64,000 nucleotides of DNA from positions 1 to 64,000 of the forward strand of contig NZ_KB904107.1 of NCBI RefSeq assembly GCF_000379985.1, given 5' to 3'. Position numbers and translations under genes: made by a program. The notes below the pieces were generated by a model. The model was not told the origin of the DNA. It saw nothing but the letters and a program-made list of their open reading frames with translations, and did not search any database. Positions 33,157 to 42,580 of the stretch are shown here, one piece after another. The stretch comes from Streptococcus caballi DSM 19004 (GTDB lineage: Bacteria > Bacillota > Bacilli > Lactobacillales > Streptococcaceae). Numbering within the stretch: the first letter of the stretch is position 1; each line of letters opens with the position of its first letter.

Positions 33157-34503
33157 ATGAAAGAAAATCTGCGTATTCTCCATATTAATGACTTACATTC
33201 TCACTTTGAAGCCTATCCTAAAATCAAACGTTTTTTTGCTGAGCATTCAGTTTGTGATGCTGAAGTTATTAGGCTTGATTTGGGCGATAATATTGACAAA
33301 AGTCATCCCATGACAGCTGTTACGGCTGGGCGTGCTAATATTGAATTGATGAATGAACTAGGAATTGATTTAGCAACGATTGGTAATAATGAAGGGATAG
33401 GTCTATCAAAAACAGAGCTTAATCAGGTTTATGATCAGGCTCAGTTTCATGTCATTCTTAATAATCTAACCGACAGGGAGGAACGCCCCTCTTGGGCTAA
33501 GCCTTACTACATTTACGAGACACGTTTGGGAACTAAGATTGCTTTCTTAGCTTATACATTTCCTTACTATTTAACTTATCAGCCAAATGGTTGGGCTGTT
33601 GAGGATCCTTTGTCTTGTTTAGAGAGAGATTTAGCTGTTCCAGAAGTGAAGACAGCTGATTTTCGCATTTTAATGAGTCATCTAGGTATCAAAGTAGATG
33701 AAAAGATTACGCAAGTTTATCCTCAAATTGATTTAATCATTGGGGCTCATACCCACCACGTTTTTGAAGAGGGGGGTGAATTAAATGGGACTTATCTGGC
33801 AGCTGCTGGCAAGTACGGTCAATTTGTAGGTGAGATTAATCTGACTTTTGATCAGCATCGTTTAGATGCTATTGACATCGTAGCCCATGAGACTAGTTAT
33901 TTGCCTTCTGAGCCTCTGGACAAGATTTGGATCCAAGATTTTACTACTAAGGGGCGTCAGCTTTTAGACCAGTTTCTTTTAACAGACTTGCCTCAAGCCT
34001 TGGATTTACAAGAATCTTGCCAGCTACTGATGGATGCCATGTTGGATTATGCTAAAGCAGACGTGGTTCTTACGAATTCTGGGCTGGTTGTTAATCCCTT
34101 CCCTGCCAGAATTACCCGTGACACTTTGCACCATGCGCTTCCTCATCAGATGCGGCTAGCCAAGATTGATGTGACCTTGGAAGAATTAGAAGCCATTTGC
34201 CGTGATGTTTATTCACAAGGAAAATTGCTAGCGCGGCAAGAAATTCGTGGTATGGGATTTCGCGGTAAAGAGTTTGGTCAAGTTTTGTGCAGTGGCTTTG
34301 CTTACAAAAATGGAAAAATAGTGTATAATAAACAGGTTATAAACAAAAAAGACCGTCTTCAGCTGGTAGTTGTTGACCAATATTGCTTTGCTTCCTACTT
34401 TGAAACGATTCATTCAAAGAAAGCAGAATTACTTTTTCCACACTTATTGAGGGAAGTTTTGGAAGACTATTTACGAAAAAAATCTATGAAAGGAGACTTA
34501 TGA
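33157..34503 (+). CDS. Metallophosphatase/5'-nucleotidase family protein (YunD-like)
   Basis: A 448-residue protein of the UshA/5'-nucleotidase superfamily. The metallophosphatase motifs are visible: ILHINDLHSHFEAYP (residues 6-20, D-x-H), RLDLGDNIDKSHPM (GD), ATIGNNEG (GNxE), SHLGIKVDE and IIGAHTHHV (GHxH type). The C-terminal nucleotidase domain follows (DVVLTNSGLVVNPFP). No signal peptide, unlike secreted 5'-nucleotidases, so it acts in the cytosol, like B. subtilis YunD. It overlaps the yutD gene by 4 bp; yunD and yutD are also near each other in bacilli. Confidence 0.85.
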   Translation: MKENLRILHINDLHSHFEAYPKIKRFFAEHSVCDAEVIRLDLGDNIDKSHPMTAVTAGRANIELMNELGIDLATIGNNEGIGLSKTELNQVYDQAQFHVILNNLTDREERPSWAKPYYIYETRLGTKIAFLAYTFPYYLTYQPNGWAVEDPLSCLERDLAVPEVKTADFRILMSHLGIKVDEKITQVYPQIDLIIGAHTHHVFEEGGELNGTYLAAAGKYGQFVGEINLTFDQHRLDAIDIVAHETSYLPSEPLDKIWIQDFTTKGRQLLDQFLLTDLPQALDLQESCQLLMDAMLDYAKADVVLTNSGLVVNPFPARITRDTLHHALPHQMRLAKIDVTLEELEAICRDVYSQGKLLARQEIRGMGFRGKEFGQVLCSGFAYKNGKIVYNKQVINKKDRLQLVVVDQYCFASYFETIHSKKAELLFPHLLREVLEDYLRKKSMKGDL

Positions 34504-35057
34504 GAAAGGAAATTTCTCCTGAACTCTATAATTATAATAAATTTCCTGGACCGCAATTTATTTCTTTTGATAATCATGTCAAGAGTGATGACATTGAGTT
34601 TCTTATTTTGGAAAATGAGAAGAATGCTTTTGATGCTACTGTCTTTAGCCAACGTTTCTCAGAAATTCTTCTCAAATACGACTATATCGTTGGAGATTGG
34701 GGCAACGATCAATTGCGTCTCAAAGGATTTTACAAGGATGACAAGGATGTCAAGAAGTCCAATCGTATCTCTCGCTTGGAAGATTATATCAAGGAATATT
34801 GCAATTTTGGTTGTGCTTATTTTATCTTAGAAAATCCTCAACCTCATGAGGTAAAATTTGAAGAGGAACGCCCAGCGCGACGTCGTAAAAATCGTTCCAA
34901 ACGCTCAGGAAACCAAAAAACAGTAGATAATAAATTTTTTACCAGCCAAAAAAAGAAAGAAAATAAACGCCGCCAAGAGCGTTTGATGAAGCAGAAGCAG
35001 GAACGTGAAATCAACTCTGCCAAGCAACATTTTGTCATCAGAAAAAAGGAGAAGTAA
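34500..35057 (+). CDS. YutD family protein (DUF1027)
   Basis: A 185-residue protein whose first 120 residues match the YutD fold (YDYIVGDWGNDQLRLKGFY, RLEDYIKEYCNFGCAYFILE). The tail about 125-185 is strongly basic and Lys/Arg-rich (PARRRKNRSKRSGNQK), typical of streptococcal members and consistent with RNA or ribosome contact. The stop is followed directly by the rlmN start codon, so the genes form one translational unit with rRNA methylase RlmN. Role unknown. Confidence 0.8.
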   Translation: MRKEISPELYNYNKFPGPQFISFDNHVKSDDIEFLILENEKNAFDATVFSQRFSEILLKYDYIVGDWGNDQLRLKGFYKDDKDVKKSNRISRLEDYIKEYCNFGCAYFILENPQPHEVKFEEERPARRRKNRSKRSGNQKTVDNKFFTSQKKKENKRRQERLMKQKQEREINSAKQHFVIRKKEK

Positions 35058-36212
35058 ATGTCAGAAACAATTGAAGTTCAAAAAAAGCGCCCAGACCGTC
35101 GCAAGCGTGTGGAAGATACACCAGGTTATAAGCCATCCATTTATAGTCTAACGCGTGATGAATTGATCGACTGGGCAATCGCCCATGGTGAGAAGAAATT
35201 CCGTGCCACTCAAATTTGGGACTGGCTCTACCGCAAACGTGTCCAATCTTTTGAAGAGATGACCAATATTTCTAAAGATTTTATCGCAGTTTTAAATGAA
35301 AACTTCTGCGTCAATCCATTGAAACAACGGATCGTTCAAGAATCAGCAGATGGAACAGTTAAGTATTTATTTGAGTTGCCAGATGGTATGCTGATTGAGA
35401 CTGTTCTCATGCGTCAGCATTATGGCTTGTCAGTTTGTGTGACGACTCAGGTTGGCTGTAACATTGGCTGTACTTTCTGCGCCAGCGGCTTGATCAAAAA
35501 GCAACGTGACCTCAATAATGGCGAAATCACCGCCCAAATCATGTTGGTACAAAAATATTTTGATGACCGTGGCGAAGGCGAACGCGTCAGTCATGTTGTG
35601 GTCATGGGAATCGGTGAACCGTTTGACAATTATGACAATGTGCTGAAGTTCTTGCGTACCATCAATGACGATAACGGTCTTGCCATCGGTGCCCGCCACA
35701 TCACTGTGTCAACATCAGGTTTAGCTCATAAAATCCGTGACTTTGCCAACGAAGGTGTGCAAGTTAACCTGGCGGTTTCTCTTCACGCGCCAAACAACGA
35801 GCTGCGCTCAAGCATCATGAAAATCAATCGCTCATTTCCATTGGAAAAACTTTTTGCGGCTATTGAATACTATATTGAAACGACTAACCGTCGTGTGACC
35901 TTTGAATATATCATGTTAAACGGTGTTAATGATAATCCTGAAAATGCTCAGGAATTGGCAGATTTGACCAAGAAAATTCGCAAACTATCTTACATCAACC
36001 TCATTCCTTATAACCCAGTTACCGAACATGATCAATACAGTCGTTCAACTAAAGAACGCGTTGCAGCTTTCTACGATGTTCTTAAGAAAAACGGCGTCAA
36101 TTGCGTGGTCCGTCAAGAACATGGTACCGATATTGATGCGGCTTGTGGTCAGTTGCGTTCAAATACCATGAAACGTGACCGCCAAAAAGCAATGGCTGAG
36201 ACCGCTAAATAA
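35058..36212 (+). CDS. rlmN: 23S rRNA/tRNA (adenine2503/37-C2)-methyltransferase RlmN
   Basis: A 384-residue radical SAM enzyme that methylates C2 of A2503 in 23S rRNA and A37 in some tRNAs. The 4Fe-4S motif is C-x3-C-x2-C in [12 protein letters not shown] (about residues 134-143), the mechanism's two methyl-shuttle cysteines are expected at CGQLR near the end (about 362) and in the motif region before it; [13 protein letters not shown] and [16 protein letters not shown] are also typical. RBS AAGGAG precedes the ATG. The vanZ-like start overlaps its stop by 1 bp. Confidence 0.93.
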   Translation: MSETIEVQKKRPDRRKRVEDTPGYKPSIYSLTRDELIDWAIAHGEKKFRATQIWDWLYRKRVQSFEEMTNISKDFIAVLNENFCVNPLKQRIVQESADGTVKYLFELPDGMLIETVLMRQHYGLSVCVTTQVGCNIGCTFCASGLIKKQRDLNNGEITAQIMLVQKYFDDRGEGERVSHVVVMGIGEPFDNYDNVLKFLRTINDDNGLAIGARHITVSTSGLAHKIRDFANEGVQVNLAVSLHAPNNELRSSIMKINRSFPLEKLFAAIEYYIETTNRRVTFEYIMLNGVNDNPENAQELADLTKKIRKLSYINLIPYNPVTEHDQYSRSTKERVAAFYDVLKKNGVNCVVRQEHGTDIDAACGQLRSNTMKRDRQKAMAETAK

Positions 36213-36724
36213 TGAGATGTTTTTTTGATGAAAAAGCAGAGCTGACAACCTGGGGACGCAAGACTACCTGGATTTTGCTTAGTCTCTATGTTCTGGCTAT
36301 TGCTTATATGTGTTTTGGACCACAGCATCAAATTAGCGGAGTAGAGACTCCAGGTATTCAGCATTTTGGTAGGGTGGTTGTTCTATTAATACCCTTTAAT
36401 TCCTTTGTCAACTTGGGTCAGCTAAACACTCCGCGAGAACTTTTCTGGGTCATTGGTCAAAATTTAGTTAATGTTTTGCTGCTCTTCCCGCTGCTTTTGG
36501 GAATGCTGGCACTCTTTCCTAAGCTGCGCTCTTGGAAGAGGATTTTGTTAACTGCTTTTTGTATGAGTCTCTTTATTGAATGCACTCAGGTTGTCATTGA
36601 TTTGCTGTTTGATGCTAACCGCGTCTTTGAAATTGATGACCTCTGGACCAATAGTTTGGGCGGTGCTTTGGCGCTCGTTTGCTACCGGTACTTAGTGGGA
36701 AAACTGAAAAATAAAGTGAAGTAA
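36212..36724 (+). CDS. VanZ-like membrane protein
   Basis: A 170-residue membrane protein with four hydrophobic segments and the VanZ-like signature: VVLLIPFNSFVNL in the first periplasmic loop and FIECTQVVIDLLFDANRVFE, then DDLWTNSLGGALAL. VanZ gives low-level teicoplanin resistance in enterococci, and family members affect surface properties; the role here is not known. It is the last gene of the yunD-yutD-rlmN-vanZ run. Confidence 0.85.
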   Translation: MRCFFDEKAELTTWGRKTTWILLSLYVLAIAYMCFGPQHQISGVETPGIQHFGRVVVLLIPFNSFVNLGQLNTPRELFWVIGQNLVNVLLLFPLLLGMLALFPKLRSWKRILLTAFCMSLFIECTQVVIDLLFDANRVFEIDDLWTNSLGGALALVCYRYLVGKLKNKVK

Positions 36725-36748
36725 GACGACCAAAAGCCGTCTTATTTC
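36722..36748 (+). terminator. Terminator after the vanZ-like gene
   Basis: AAGACG / CGTCTT stem across a 9-nt loop just after the stop codon, followed by a T-rich stretch (ATTTCTTTT). Confidence 0.65.
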
Positions 36749-36765
36749 TTTTGAAATCAAAAAGC

Positions 36766-36986
36766 TTGACTTGGAGCCCGCGTAAGGGTGTATAATAATC
36801 GTATTTGTTACTACTTTTATACGGTTTGCTTAGCGCCCATTGTATCCTAGTAATTGAGCATATCTATGTTTCTGTGAAAAATAGGAAAGGTCTCTTTGAC
36901 TTTTTCAAGGTCATGGCTCTACGTCAAATCTCTTCACTTCATAGAAACGTTTAACGGCCTTGTATCTTAGTTAAAGAAAGGATTTT
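36766..36986 (+). promoter_or_regulatory. Promoter and long structured leader of the ABC exporter
   Basis: -35 TTGACT (36766-36771) and -10 TATAAT (36791-36796) are 19 bp apart. The leader of about 185 nt has GTTTCTGTGAA pairing with TTCATAGAAAC (about 36869 and 36944), two related phrases CATTGTATCCTAGTAA and CCTTGTATCTTAGTTAA near its two ends, and a possible 13-codon leader peptide MALRQISSLHRNV (ATG about 36914). Heterodimeric exporters of this family in pneumococcus (PatAB) and Bacillus (BmrCD) are controlled by leader attenuation; the same is inferred here. Confidence 0.55.
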
Positions 36987-38729
36987 ATGTCTATCATTAA
37001 GAAATTGTGGTGGTTTTTCCGTTTGGAGAAGCGTCGCTATCTTGTAGGAATCTTAGCCTTGAGTCTAGTTGCAGTGCTAAATCTGATTCCTCCTAAAATC
37101 ATGGGGAGTGTTATTGATGGTATCACAGATGGTCACCTGACGCATTCCCAATTGCTATGGAGTCTGCTTTGGCTGGTCTTAGCGGCTCTTGCTATGTATC
37201 TTTTGCGCTACATCTGGCGCATGTATATTTTTGGAACGTCTTACCGTCTGGGGCAGTTGATGCGTCGCAGGCTGTTTGAGCAGTTCACCAAAATGTCTCC
37301 TTCTTTCTATCAAAATTACCGTACAGGTGATTTGATGGCTCACGCTACCAATGATATCAATGCGCTTACCCGTCTGGCTGGTGGTGGTGTCATGTCGGCT
37401 GTTGATGCTTCTATTACGGCCTTGGTTACTCTGGCGACTATGTTTTTCACTATTTCTTGGCAGATGACCTTGGTTGCGGTTATTCCTCTGCCTTTTATGG
37501 CTTTTGCTACCAGTCGCTTGGGACGAAAAACGCATAAAGCTTTTGGTGAATCGCAGGCTGCCTTTTCAGAGCTTAATAATAAGGTTCAGGAATCGGTGTC
37601 TGGGATTAAAGTTACCAAGTCTTTTGGCTACCAAGCTGATGAGCTCCGCTCTTTCCAAGAAACTAATGAGATGACTTTTGAGAAGAACATGACTACCATG
37701 AAGTACGATGTCATGTTTGATCCTTTGGTGCTTTTGTTTATCGGGGCATCTTATGTTTTAACCTTGTTGGTGGGTGCCTTCATGATTTCTGCCGGTCAGG
37801 TGACTGTCGGTAGTCTGGTGACCTTTATCACTTATCTGGATATGTTGGTCTGGCCGCTGATGGCTATTGGTTTTCTTTTTAACATGGTGCAGCGTGGAAC
37901 GGTTTCTTATGAGCGAATCAATGACTTGCTTGAACAGGAGTCCGATATTCAAGATCCTGAACATCCTGTGACGCCTGCGCTTAATGGCCGTCTGGAATAC
38001 GACATCAATGACTTCCGTTATGAGGATGAAGAAACGCTAGCTGATATCCACTTTGTACTTGAAAAGGGACAGACCCTTGGTTTGGTTGGTCAGACTGGTT
38101 CTGGTAAGACTAGCTTGATTAAGTTGCTCCTGCGTGAGTATAATGTAAACTGCGGTATGATTAAACTTAACGGTCATGATATTTGTGACTACAAATTGGC
38201 TGACTTAAGGCACTTGATTGGCTACGTGCCTCAGGATCAGTTTCTTTTTGCGACAACTATCCTAGAGAATGTTCGCTTTGGAGATCCTGCTCTGCCATTG
38301 TCCAAAGTAGAAGAAGCCACCAAATTGTCACAAGTCTATGATGACATTATGGCTATGCCTGAGGGATTTGATACCCTTATCGGTGAAAAAGGTGTCAGTC
38401 TATCTGGTGGTCAGAAGCAGCGGATTGCCATGAGTCGTGCCATGATTTTGGATCCAGAGATTTTGATTTTGGATGATAGTTTGTCAGCGGTAGATGCTAA
38501 GACTGAGCATGCTATTATCGAAAATCTCAAAGAAACACGTCAAGATAAGACAACTATTATTACGGCTCACCGTTTGTCAGCGGTGGTACACGCTGATCTC
38601 ATCTTGGTCATGCAGGATGGTCATATCATTGAGCGAGGCAAGCATGAAGAGCTTTTGGCTCAGGGTGGCTGGTACGCAGATACCTATGAAGCCCAACAAT
38701 TAGAAATGGAGGACAGCGATGAAAAATAA
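36987..38729 (+). CDS. ABC multidrug exporter half-transporter with degenerate ATP site (BmrC/PatA-like)
   Basis: A 580-residue half-transporter: six transmembrane helices (about 1-300) and one nucleotide-binding domain. Walker A is GQTGSGKTSLI (about 366-376), the signature is VSLSGGQKQR, and Walker B reads ILILDDSLSAVD, with Asp in place of the catalytic Glu. That Asp marks the non-catalytic half of heterodimeric exporters such as LmrCD, EfrCD and BmrCD. It overlaps the next gene by 11 bp, which encodes the complementary half. Drug or lipid export across the membrane is the family role. RBS GAAAGGA precedes the ATG. Confidence 0.9.
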   Translation: MSIIKKLWWFFRLEKRRYLVGILALSLVAVLNLIPPKIMGSVIDGITDGHLTHSQLLWSLLWLVLAALAMYLLRYIWRMYIFGTSYRLGQLMRRRLFEQFTKMSPSFYQNYRTGDLMAHATNDINALTRLAGGGVMSAVDASITALVTLATMFFTISWQMTLVAVIPLPFMAFATSRLGRKTHKAFGESQAAFSELNNKVQESVSGIKVTKSFGYQADELRSFQETNEMTFEKNMTTMKYDVMFDPLVLLFIGASYVLTLLVGAFMISAGQVTVGSLVTFITYLDMLVWPLMAIGFLFNMVQRGTVSYERINDLLEQESDIQDPEHPVTPALNGRLEYDINDFRYEDEETLADIHFVLEKGQTLGLVGQTGSGKTSLIKLLLREYNVNCGMIKLNGHDICDYKLADLRHLIGYVPQDQFLFATTILENVRFGDPALPLSKVEEATKLSQVYDDIMAMPEGFDTLIGEKGVSLSGGQKQRIAMSRAMILDPEILILDDSLSAVDAKTEHAIIENLKETRQDKTTIITAHRLSAVVHADLILVMQDGHIIERGKHEELLAQGGWYADTYEAQQLEMEDSDEK

Positions 38730-40464
38730 TGCCAATCAATGGCGCGTGTTTAAGCGTCTCATGTCCTATCTTAAGTCATACAAATGGCTGACAGCGCTAG
38801 CTTTGGGGCTCTTACTTTTGACGACAGTCGTTAAGAGTCTGATTCCGCTGATTGCTTCCTACTTTATTGACCATTTCTTGAAGAATATCAATCAGACGGC
38901 TATGCTAATTTTGCTGGGCTACTATCTCATGTATGTCTTGCAGACCCTCATTCAGTATTTTGGTAATCTCTTCTTTGCGCGTGTGTCTTATAGTATTGTT
39001 CGTGACATTCGTCGTGATGCCTTTGCCAATATGGAGCGATTGGGTATGTCTTATTTTGACAAGACGCCAGCAGGATCGATTGTGTCGCGCATCACCAATG
39101 ACACCGAGGCCATCAGCGATATGTTCTCAGGAATTTTGTCCAGCTTCATTTCAGCTATTTTCATTTTCACAGTGACGTTACTGACCATGTTGCGTCTGAA
39201 CGCGGTGCTGACAGGCTGGGTAGCGCTTTTCCTGCCTTTCATCTTTATCTTGGTTAATCTCTACCGCAAAAAGTCTGTGCAAGTCATTGCCAAGACCAGA
39301 TCGCTCTTGTCTGATATTAATTCCAAGCTGGCAGAGAGCATTGAGGGAATCCGCATTGTGCAGGCCTTTAGCCAAGAAGACCGTCTCAAGGATGAATTTG
39401 AAGCTATCAACGAGGAGCACTACCAGTACGCTAATAAATCTATGGCGCTGGATAGTCTTTTCCTTCGTCCTGCCATGTCCCTCTTGAAATTGCTAGCTTA
39501 TGCCATCCTCATGGCCTACTTTGGTTTCCGTGGCATGGAGCTTGGTATTTCTGCGGGGCTCATGTACGCCTTTATCCAGTACGTCAACCGTCTCTTTGAC
39601 CCACTCATTGAAGTGACGCAGAATTTCTCTACCCTCCAGACCTCTATGGTCTCTGCGGGGCGCGTCTTCGACCTCATCGATGAGACTGGCTATGAGCCTT
39701 CTCAGGAAAATAGCAGAGCTAAGGTTCAAGAGGGAAATATCACCTTCAAGAACGTTAGTTTTTCTTACGATGGCAAGCATCAAATTTTGGACGATATTTC
39801 CTTTGAAGTGAAAAAGGGTGAAACCATTGCCTTTGTTGGTTCAACGGGTTCTGGGAAATCGTCCATCATCAATGTCTTTATGCGTTTTTATGAATTTCAG
39901 GATGGGCAAGTCCTCTTGGACGGTGTGGATATTCGTCAGTACAGCCAAGAAGAGTTACGCAAGAATATTGGTCTGGTGCTGCAAGAACCTTTCCTCTATC
40001 ACGGTACTGTTAAGTCCAATATTAAAATGTATCAGGATATTTCTGATGAGGCTGTTCAAGAAGCGGCAGAGTTTGTTGATGCGGACCAATTTATTCAGAA
40101 ATTACCTGACAAGTATGACACGCCAGTGGCCGAACGCGGGTCAAGTTTCTCAACTGGTCAGCGTCAGCTCTTGGCCTTTGCCAGAACAGTGGCCAGTCAG
40201 CCTAAAATCCTGATTTTGGACGAGGCGACAGCTAATATTGACTCTGAAACCGAGCAAATCGTGCAAAACTCTCTTGCCAAAATGCGTCAAGGACGCACAA
40301 CCATTGCCATTGCCCACCGCTTATCTACCATCCAAGATGCCAACTGCATTTACGTGCTGGACAAGGGCAAGATTATTGAGTCTGGCAGCCACGAGGAACT
40401 TCTCGCCAAGCAAGGGACCTATCACAAGATGTACCAGCTTCAAGCTGGCATGATGGGGAAGTGA
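38719..40464 (+). CDS. ABC multidrug exporter half-transporter with catalytic ATP site (BmrD/PatB-like)
   Basis: A 581-residue half-transporter with six transmembrane helices and a nucleotide-binding domain. Walker A is GSTGSGKSSII (about 373-383), Walker B is ILILDEATANID with the catalytic Glu, while its signature is changed to SSFSTGQRQLL. Paired with the upstream protein, whose signature is normal and Walker B degenerate, this gives one working and one dead ATP site, the hallmark of asymmetric exporters. The EcoRI-like order of the two genes and their overlap indicate a heterodimer. A strong terminator follows. Confidence 0.9.
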   Translation: MKNNANQWRVFKRLMSYLKSYKWLTALALGLLLLTTVVKSLIPLIASYFIDHFLKNINQTAMLILLGYYLMYVLQTLIQYFGNLFFARVSYSIVRDIRRDAFANMERLGMSYFDKTPAGSIVSRITNDTEAISDMFSGILSSFISAIFIFTVTLLTMLRLNAVLTGWVALFLPFIFILVNLYRKKSVQVIAKTRSLLSDINSKLAESIEGIRIVQAFSQEDRLKDEFEAINEEHYQYANKSMALDSLFLRPAMSLLKLLAYAILMAYFGFRGMELGISAGLMYAFIQYVNRLFDPLIEVTQNFSTLQTSMVSAGRVFDLIDETGYEPSQENSRAKVQEGNITFKNVSFSYDGKHQILDDISFEVKKGETIAFVGSTGSGKSSIINVFMRFYEFQDGQVLLDGVDIRQYSQEELRKNIGLVLQEPFLYHGTVKSNIKMYQDISDEAVQEAAEFVDADQFIQKLPDKYDTPVAERGSSFSTGQRQLLAFARTVASQPKILILDEATANIDSETEQIVQNSLAKMRQGRTTIAIAHRLSTIQDANCIYVLDKGKIIESGSHEELLAKQGTYHKMYQLQAGMMGK

Positions 40465-40499
40465 CAATATTTTGAGTGAAAAGCGTTTCATACTAAGTA

Positions 40500-40539
40500 A
40501 AACCTTTAAGGAAGAATCTGCTTCTTTAAAGGTTTTTTT
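40500..40539 (+). terminator. Terminator after the ABC exporter operon
   Basis: AACCTTTAAGGAAG pairs with CTTCTTTAAAGGTT (one mismatch) over a 6-nt loop, followed by seven T. Confidence 0.9.
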
Positions 40540-40956
40540 GTATATTTAGACTTCTCATAATTGGTTGATAGGCTTACCCGATTTGATCTCCTACTATCAG
40601 ATTTTCTCAAGGAAATGCTGTATTTTCAAGAATCAAACCACAGGGTGGAAAGCGAGTTGAATATTAACAGGAGAGTATTTATTCTGTTTATGGAGGTCTT
40701 CTTGTCTCTTTTTCATGCTAGGCAATATGACTTTTGTCACGTCTTGTCATGACATTATAGGCTAAAAAGCGCAGCTATTTTCCAGTAGAATAAAGGCATA
40801 AAGAAAGGGAGCTATATCTCATGAAAAATATAACCTCTGTCATCATTTATGGCATCGTTGCAGTTGTTTTTTGCAGGAGTGAGCATCTTTACCGATACTT
40901 ATGGTGATTGTCCAGTCATCTATTAGATCGAAAAACATGAAATGGAGGAAAATAAT
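40540..40956. other. Intergenic region with a decayed small gene
   Basis: No convincing full gene. At 40821 an ATG behind AAAGGGAG opens MKNITSVIIYGIVAVVF, a single hydrophobic segment, and goes off frame; the neighbouring frame continues with GVSIFTDTYGDCPVIY to a stop at 40926. This would be a small membrane or secreted peptide of about 35 residues broken by one base. A 63-codon frame at 40561-40752 has no ribosome site and is not supported. Confidence 0.45.
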
Positions 40957-41853
40957 ATGACGAACACTGTTATGAGCGTTTCAAACTTATCCAAGCAGTT
41001 TAAAACGAAAAAAGTTTTGCAGGACATTTCTTTTGAGGTCAGAGAAGGTGACTGTCTGGCTTTGATTGGTCCCAACGGTTCGGGAAAAACAACCCTCTTT
41101 AACTGCCTGCTGGGAGATTATGTGCCAACAGGAGGAAAAGTGACGGTCCTTGGTCAGTCAGCGCAAGCTTTGCAACTGAAATCTAAAGTTGGCATTCTTT
41201 TCCAAGAAAATCAGACTGAGCAGAAGCTCAAAGTTTCAGAGCTTTTAGACTTTCAAAAAACGATTTATTCTAATCCCTTATCCAATCAGGAAATTGATGA
41301 TTTGCTGCAATTTACAGCGCAGCAGAAAAATCAGTTTGCTGAAAAGCTCTCTGGCGGTCAGAGACGTCTCTTGACTTTTGTTCAAGTGTTAGTGGGTCAG
41401 CCTGATATTCTCATTTTAGACGAACCAACAGCTGGCATGGATACCAGTACCCGCAAGCGTTTTTGGGAGATTGTTGCTGAGCTAAAGAGGGCTGGTAAGA
41501 CCATTATTTATTCCAGCCATTACATTGAAGAAGTGGAACATACGGCAGACAGGATTTTGGTCTTGCACGAGGGAAAATTGCTGCGCGATACAACGCCTTA
41601 TCTCTTGAGAGCTGAGGATAAGGAAAAAGTCTTCACTTTGCCTGTTGACTACCTATCAGTTATTAAAGGACAGGCTATTAGTGACCTAAACGTTAAGACA
41701 GATACCATTTCCTTCACCACCAAACAGCCGCAGCTCATCTGGGACTTGCTGGCAAAAGCCAAATGCCCGATTGAGGATATTGAAATGACCAATCGTACGC
41801 TTTTAAATACGATTTTTGATATGGCAAAGGAGAGAGACCATGAAAACATTTAA
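40957..41853 (+). CDS. ABC transporter ATP-binding protein
   Basis: A 298-residue ATPase: Walker A GPNGSGKTTLFNC (about residues 37-49), signature EKLSGGQRRLLTF, Walker B ILILDEPTAGMD, H-loop SSHYIEEVEHTADR, then about 80 residues of C-terminal extension. It resembles YvfR-like drug or lipid ABC-2 systems. The ATG at 40957 is preferred because GGAGG lies 8 nt upstream. It overlaps the permease gene by 14 bp and heads a four-gene operon with a DesKR-like two-component system, so the transporter is probably controlled by, or feeds back on, that system. Confidence 0.9.
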   Translation: MTNTVMSVSNLSKQFKTKKVLQDISFEVREGDCLALIGPNGSGKTTLFNCLLGDYVPTGGKVTVLGQSAQALQLKSKVGILFQENQTEQKLKVSELLDFQKTIYSNPLSNQEIDDLLQFTAQQKNQFAEKLSGGQRRLLTFVQVLVGQPDILILDEPTAGMDTSTRKRFWEIVAELKRAGKTIIYSSHYIEEVEHTADRILVLHEGKLLRDTTPYLLRAEDKEKVFTLPVDYLSVIKGQAISDLNVKTDTISFTTKQPQLIWDLLAKAKCPIEDIEMTNRTLLNTIFDMAKERDHENI

Positions 41854-42580
41854 AGCCATTTTATATAAGGAGTACCTTATCAATAAGCGCTCGCTTTCAG
41901 ACTTGATTTTAGCTATTGGGATGCCTATTGGTTTCTTCCTGCTTTTCACCAGTATTTGGGCAGATAATATGCCTAAGGAGCAGCAAGTCTTTTGGGTTCG
42001 CCAATATATGATACAAATGACAGCCTTTTCCAGTCTCAGTTTTGCTTTCTTTACCCTGCCTTATGCTTTTCAAGAAGATCGTAAAGGAAATCGTTTTAAA
42101 ACAATCGTCCATAGTCCGGTTCCTCTTTGGCAATATTATGTCAGCAAAATTCTGAGCATTTTGGTTTATTTTGCTTTATCTATCATAGCGGTTTTTGCTA
42201 TCGGCCACTTCGTTAAGGGTGTCAATATGTCTGCTGGGGATTGGCTGATGAGTGCAGGGCTTTTATTTGTAGGAGCAGTCTGTTTTATGCCTTTTGGTGC
42301 CCTTTTTGCCCACATCAAATCCTCACAGACCTTATCTTTAGTTGCCAATATCTTCTACATGGGCATGGCAGTCTTAGGTGGACTTTGGATGCCAGTACAA
42401 ACCTTCCCTGACTTTATGCAAAAAATTGCTAAGTTTACACCGACCTACCATCTCAACAATCTCTTTATTTCTTACTTCAAAGATAATTTTTCTGTTCGCT
42501 CCCTGTTCATTCTCGTAGGATATGCTATCATAGTTTTAACAATTGCTTTGGCAGTCGGAAAAAAACTTGAGGTAAAATGA
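41840..42580 (+). CDS. ABC-2 type transporter permease
   Basis: A 246-residue membrane protein with six hydrophobic segments (for example LILAIGMPIGFFLLFTSIW, ILVYFALSIIAVFAIGHFV, ANIFYMGMAVLGGLWMPVQ). The last-but-one segment with GGLWMPVQTFPDFMQ is the family's conserved ABC-2 motif. RBS AAGGAGAGAG precedes the ATG at 41840. It partners the ATPase upstream; the substrate is unknown. Its end overlaps the kinase gene by 4 bp. Confidence 0.85.
   Translation: MKTFKAILYKEYLINKRSLSDLILAIGMPIGFFLLFTSIWADNMPKEQQVFWVRQYMIQMTAFSSLSFAFFTLPYAFQEDRKGNRFKTIVHSPVPLWQYYVSKILSILVYFALSIIAVFAIGHFVKGVNMSAGDWLMSAGLLFVGAVCFMPFGALFAHIKSSQTLSLVANIFYMGMAVLGGLWMPVQTFPDFMQKIAKFTPTYHLNNLFISYFKDNFSVRSLFILVGYAIIVLTIALAVGKKLEVK

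Noticed and set aside
40561..40752. 63-codon frame between the ABC operons
   Set aside because: Lies just behind a terminator without promoter or ribosome site; composition is not protein-like.
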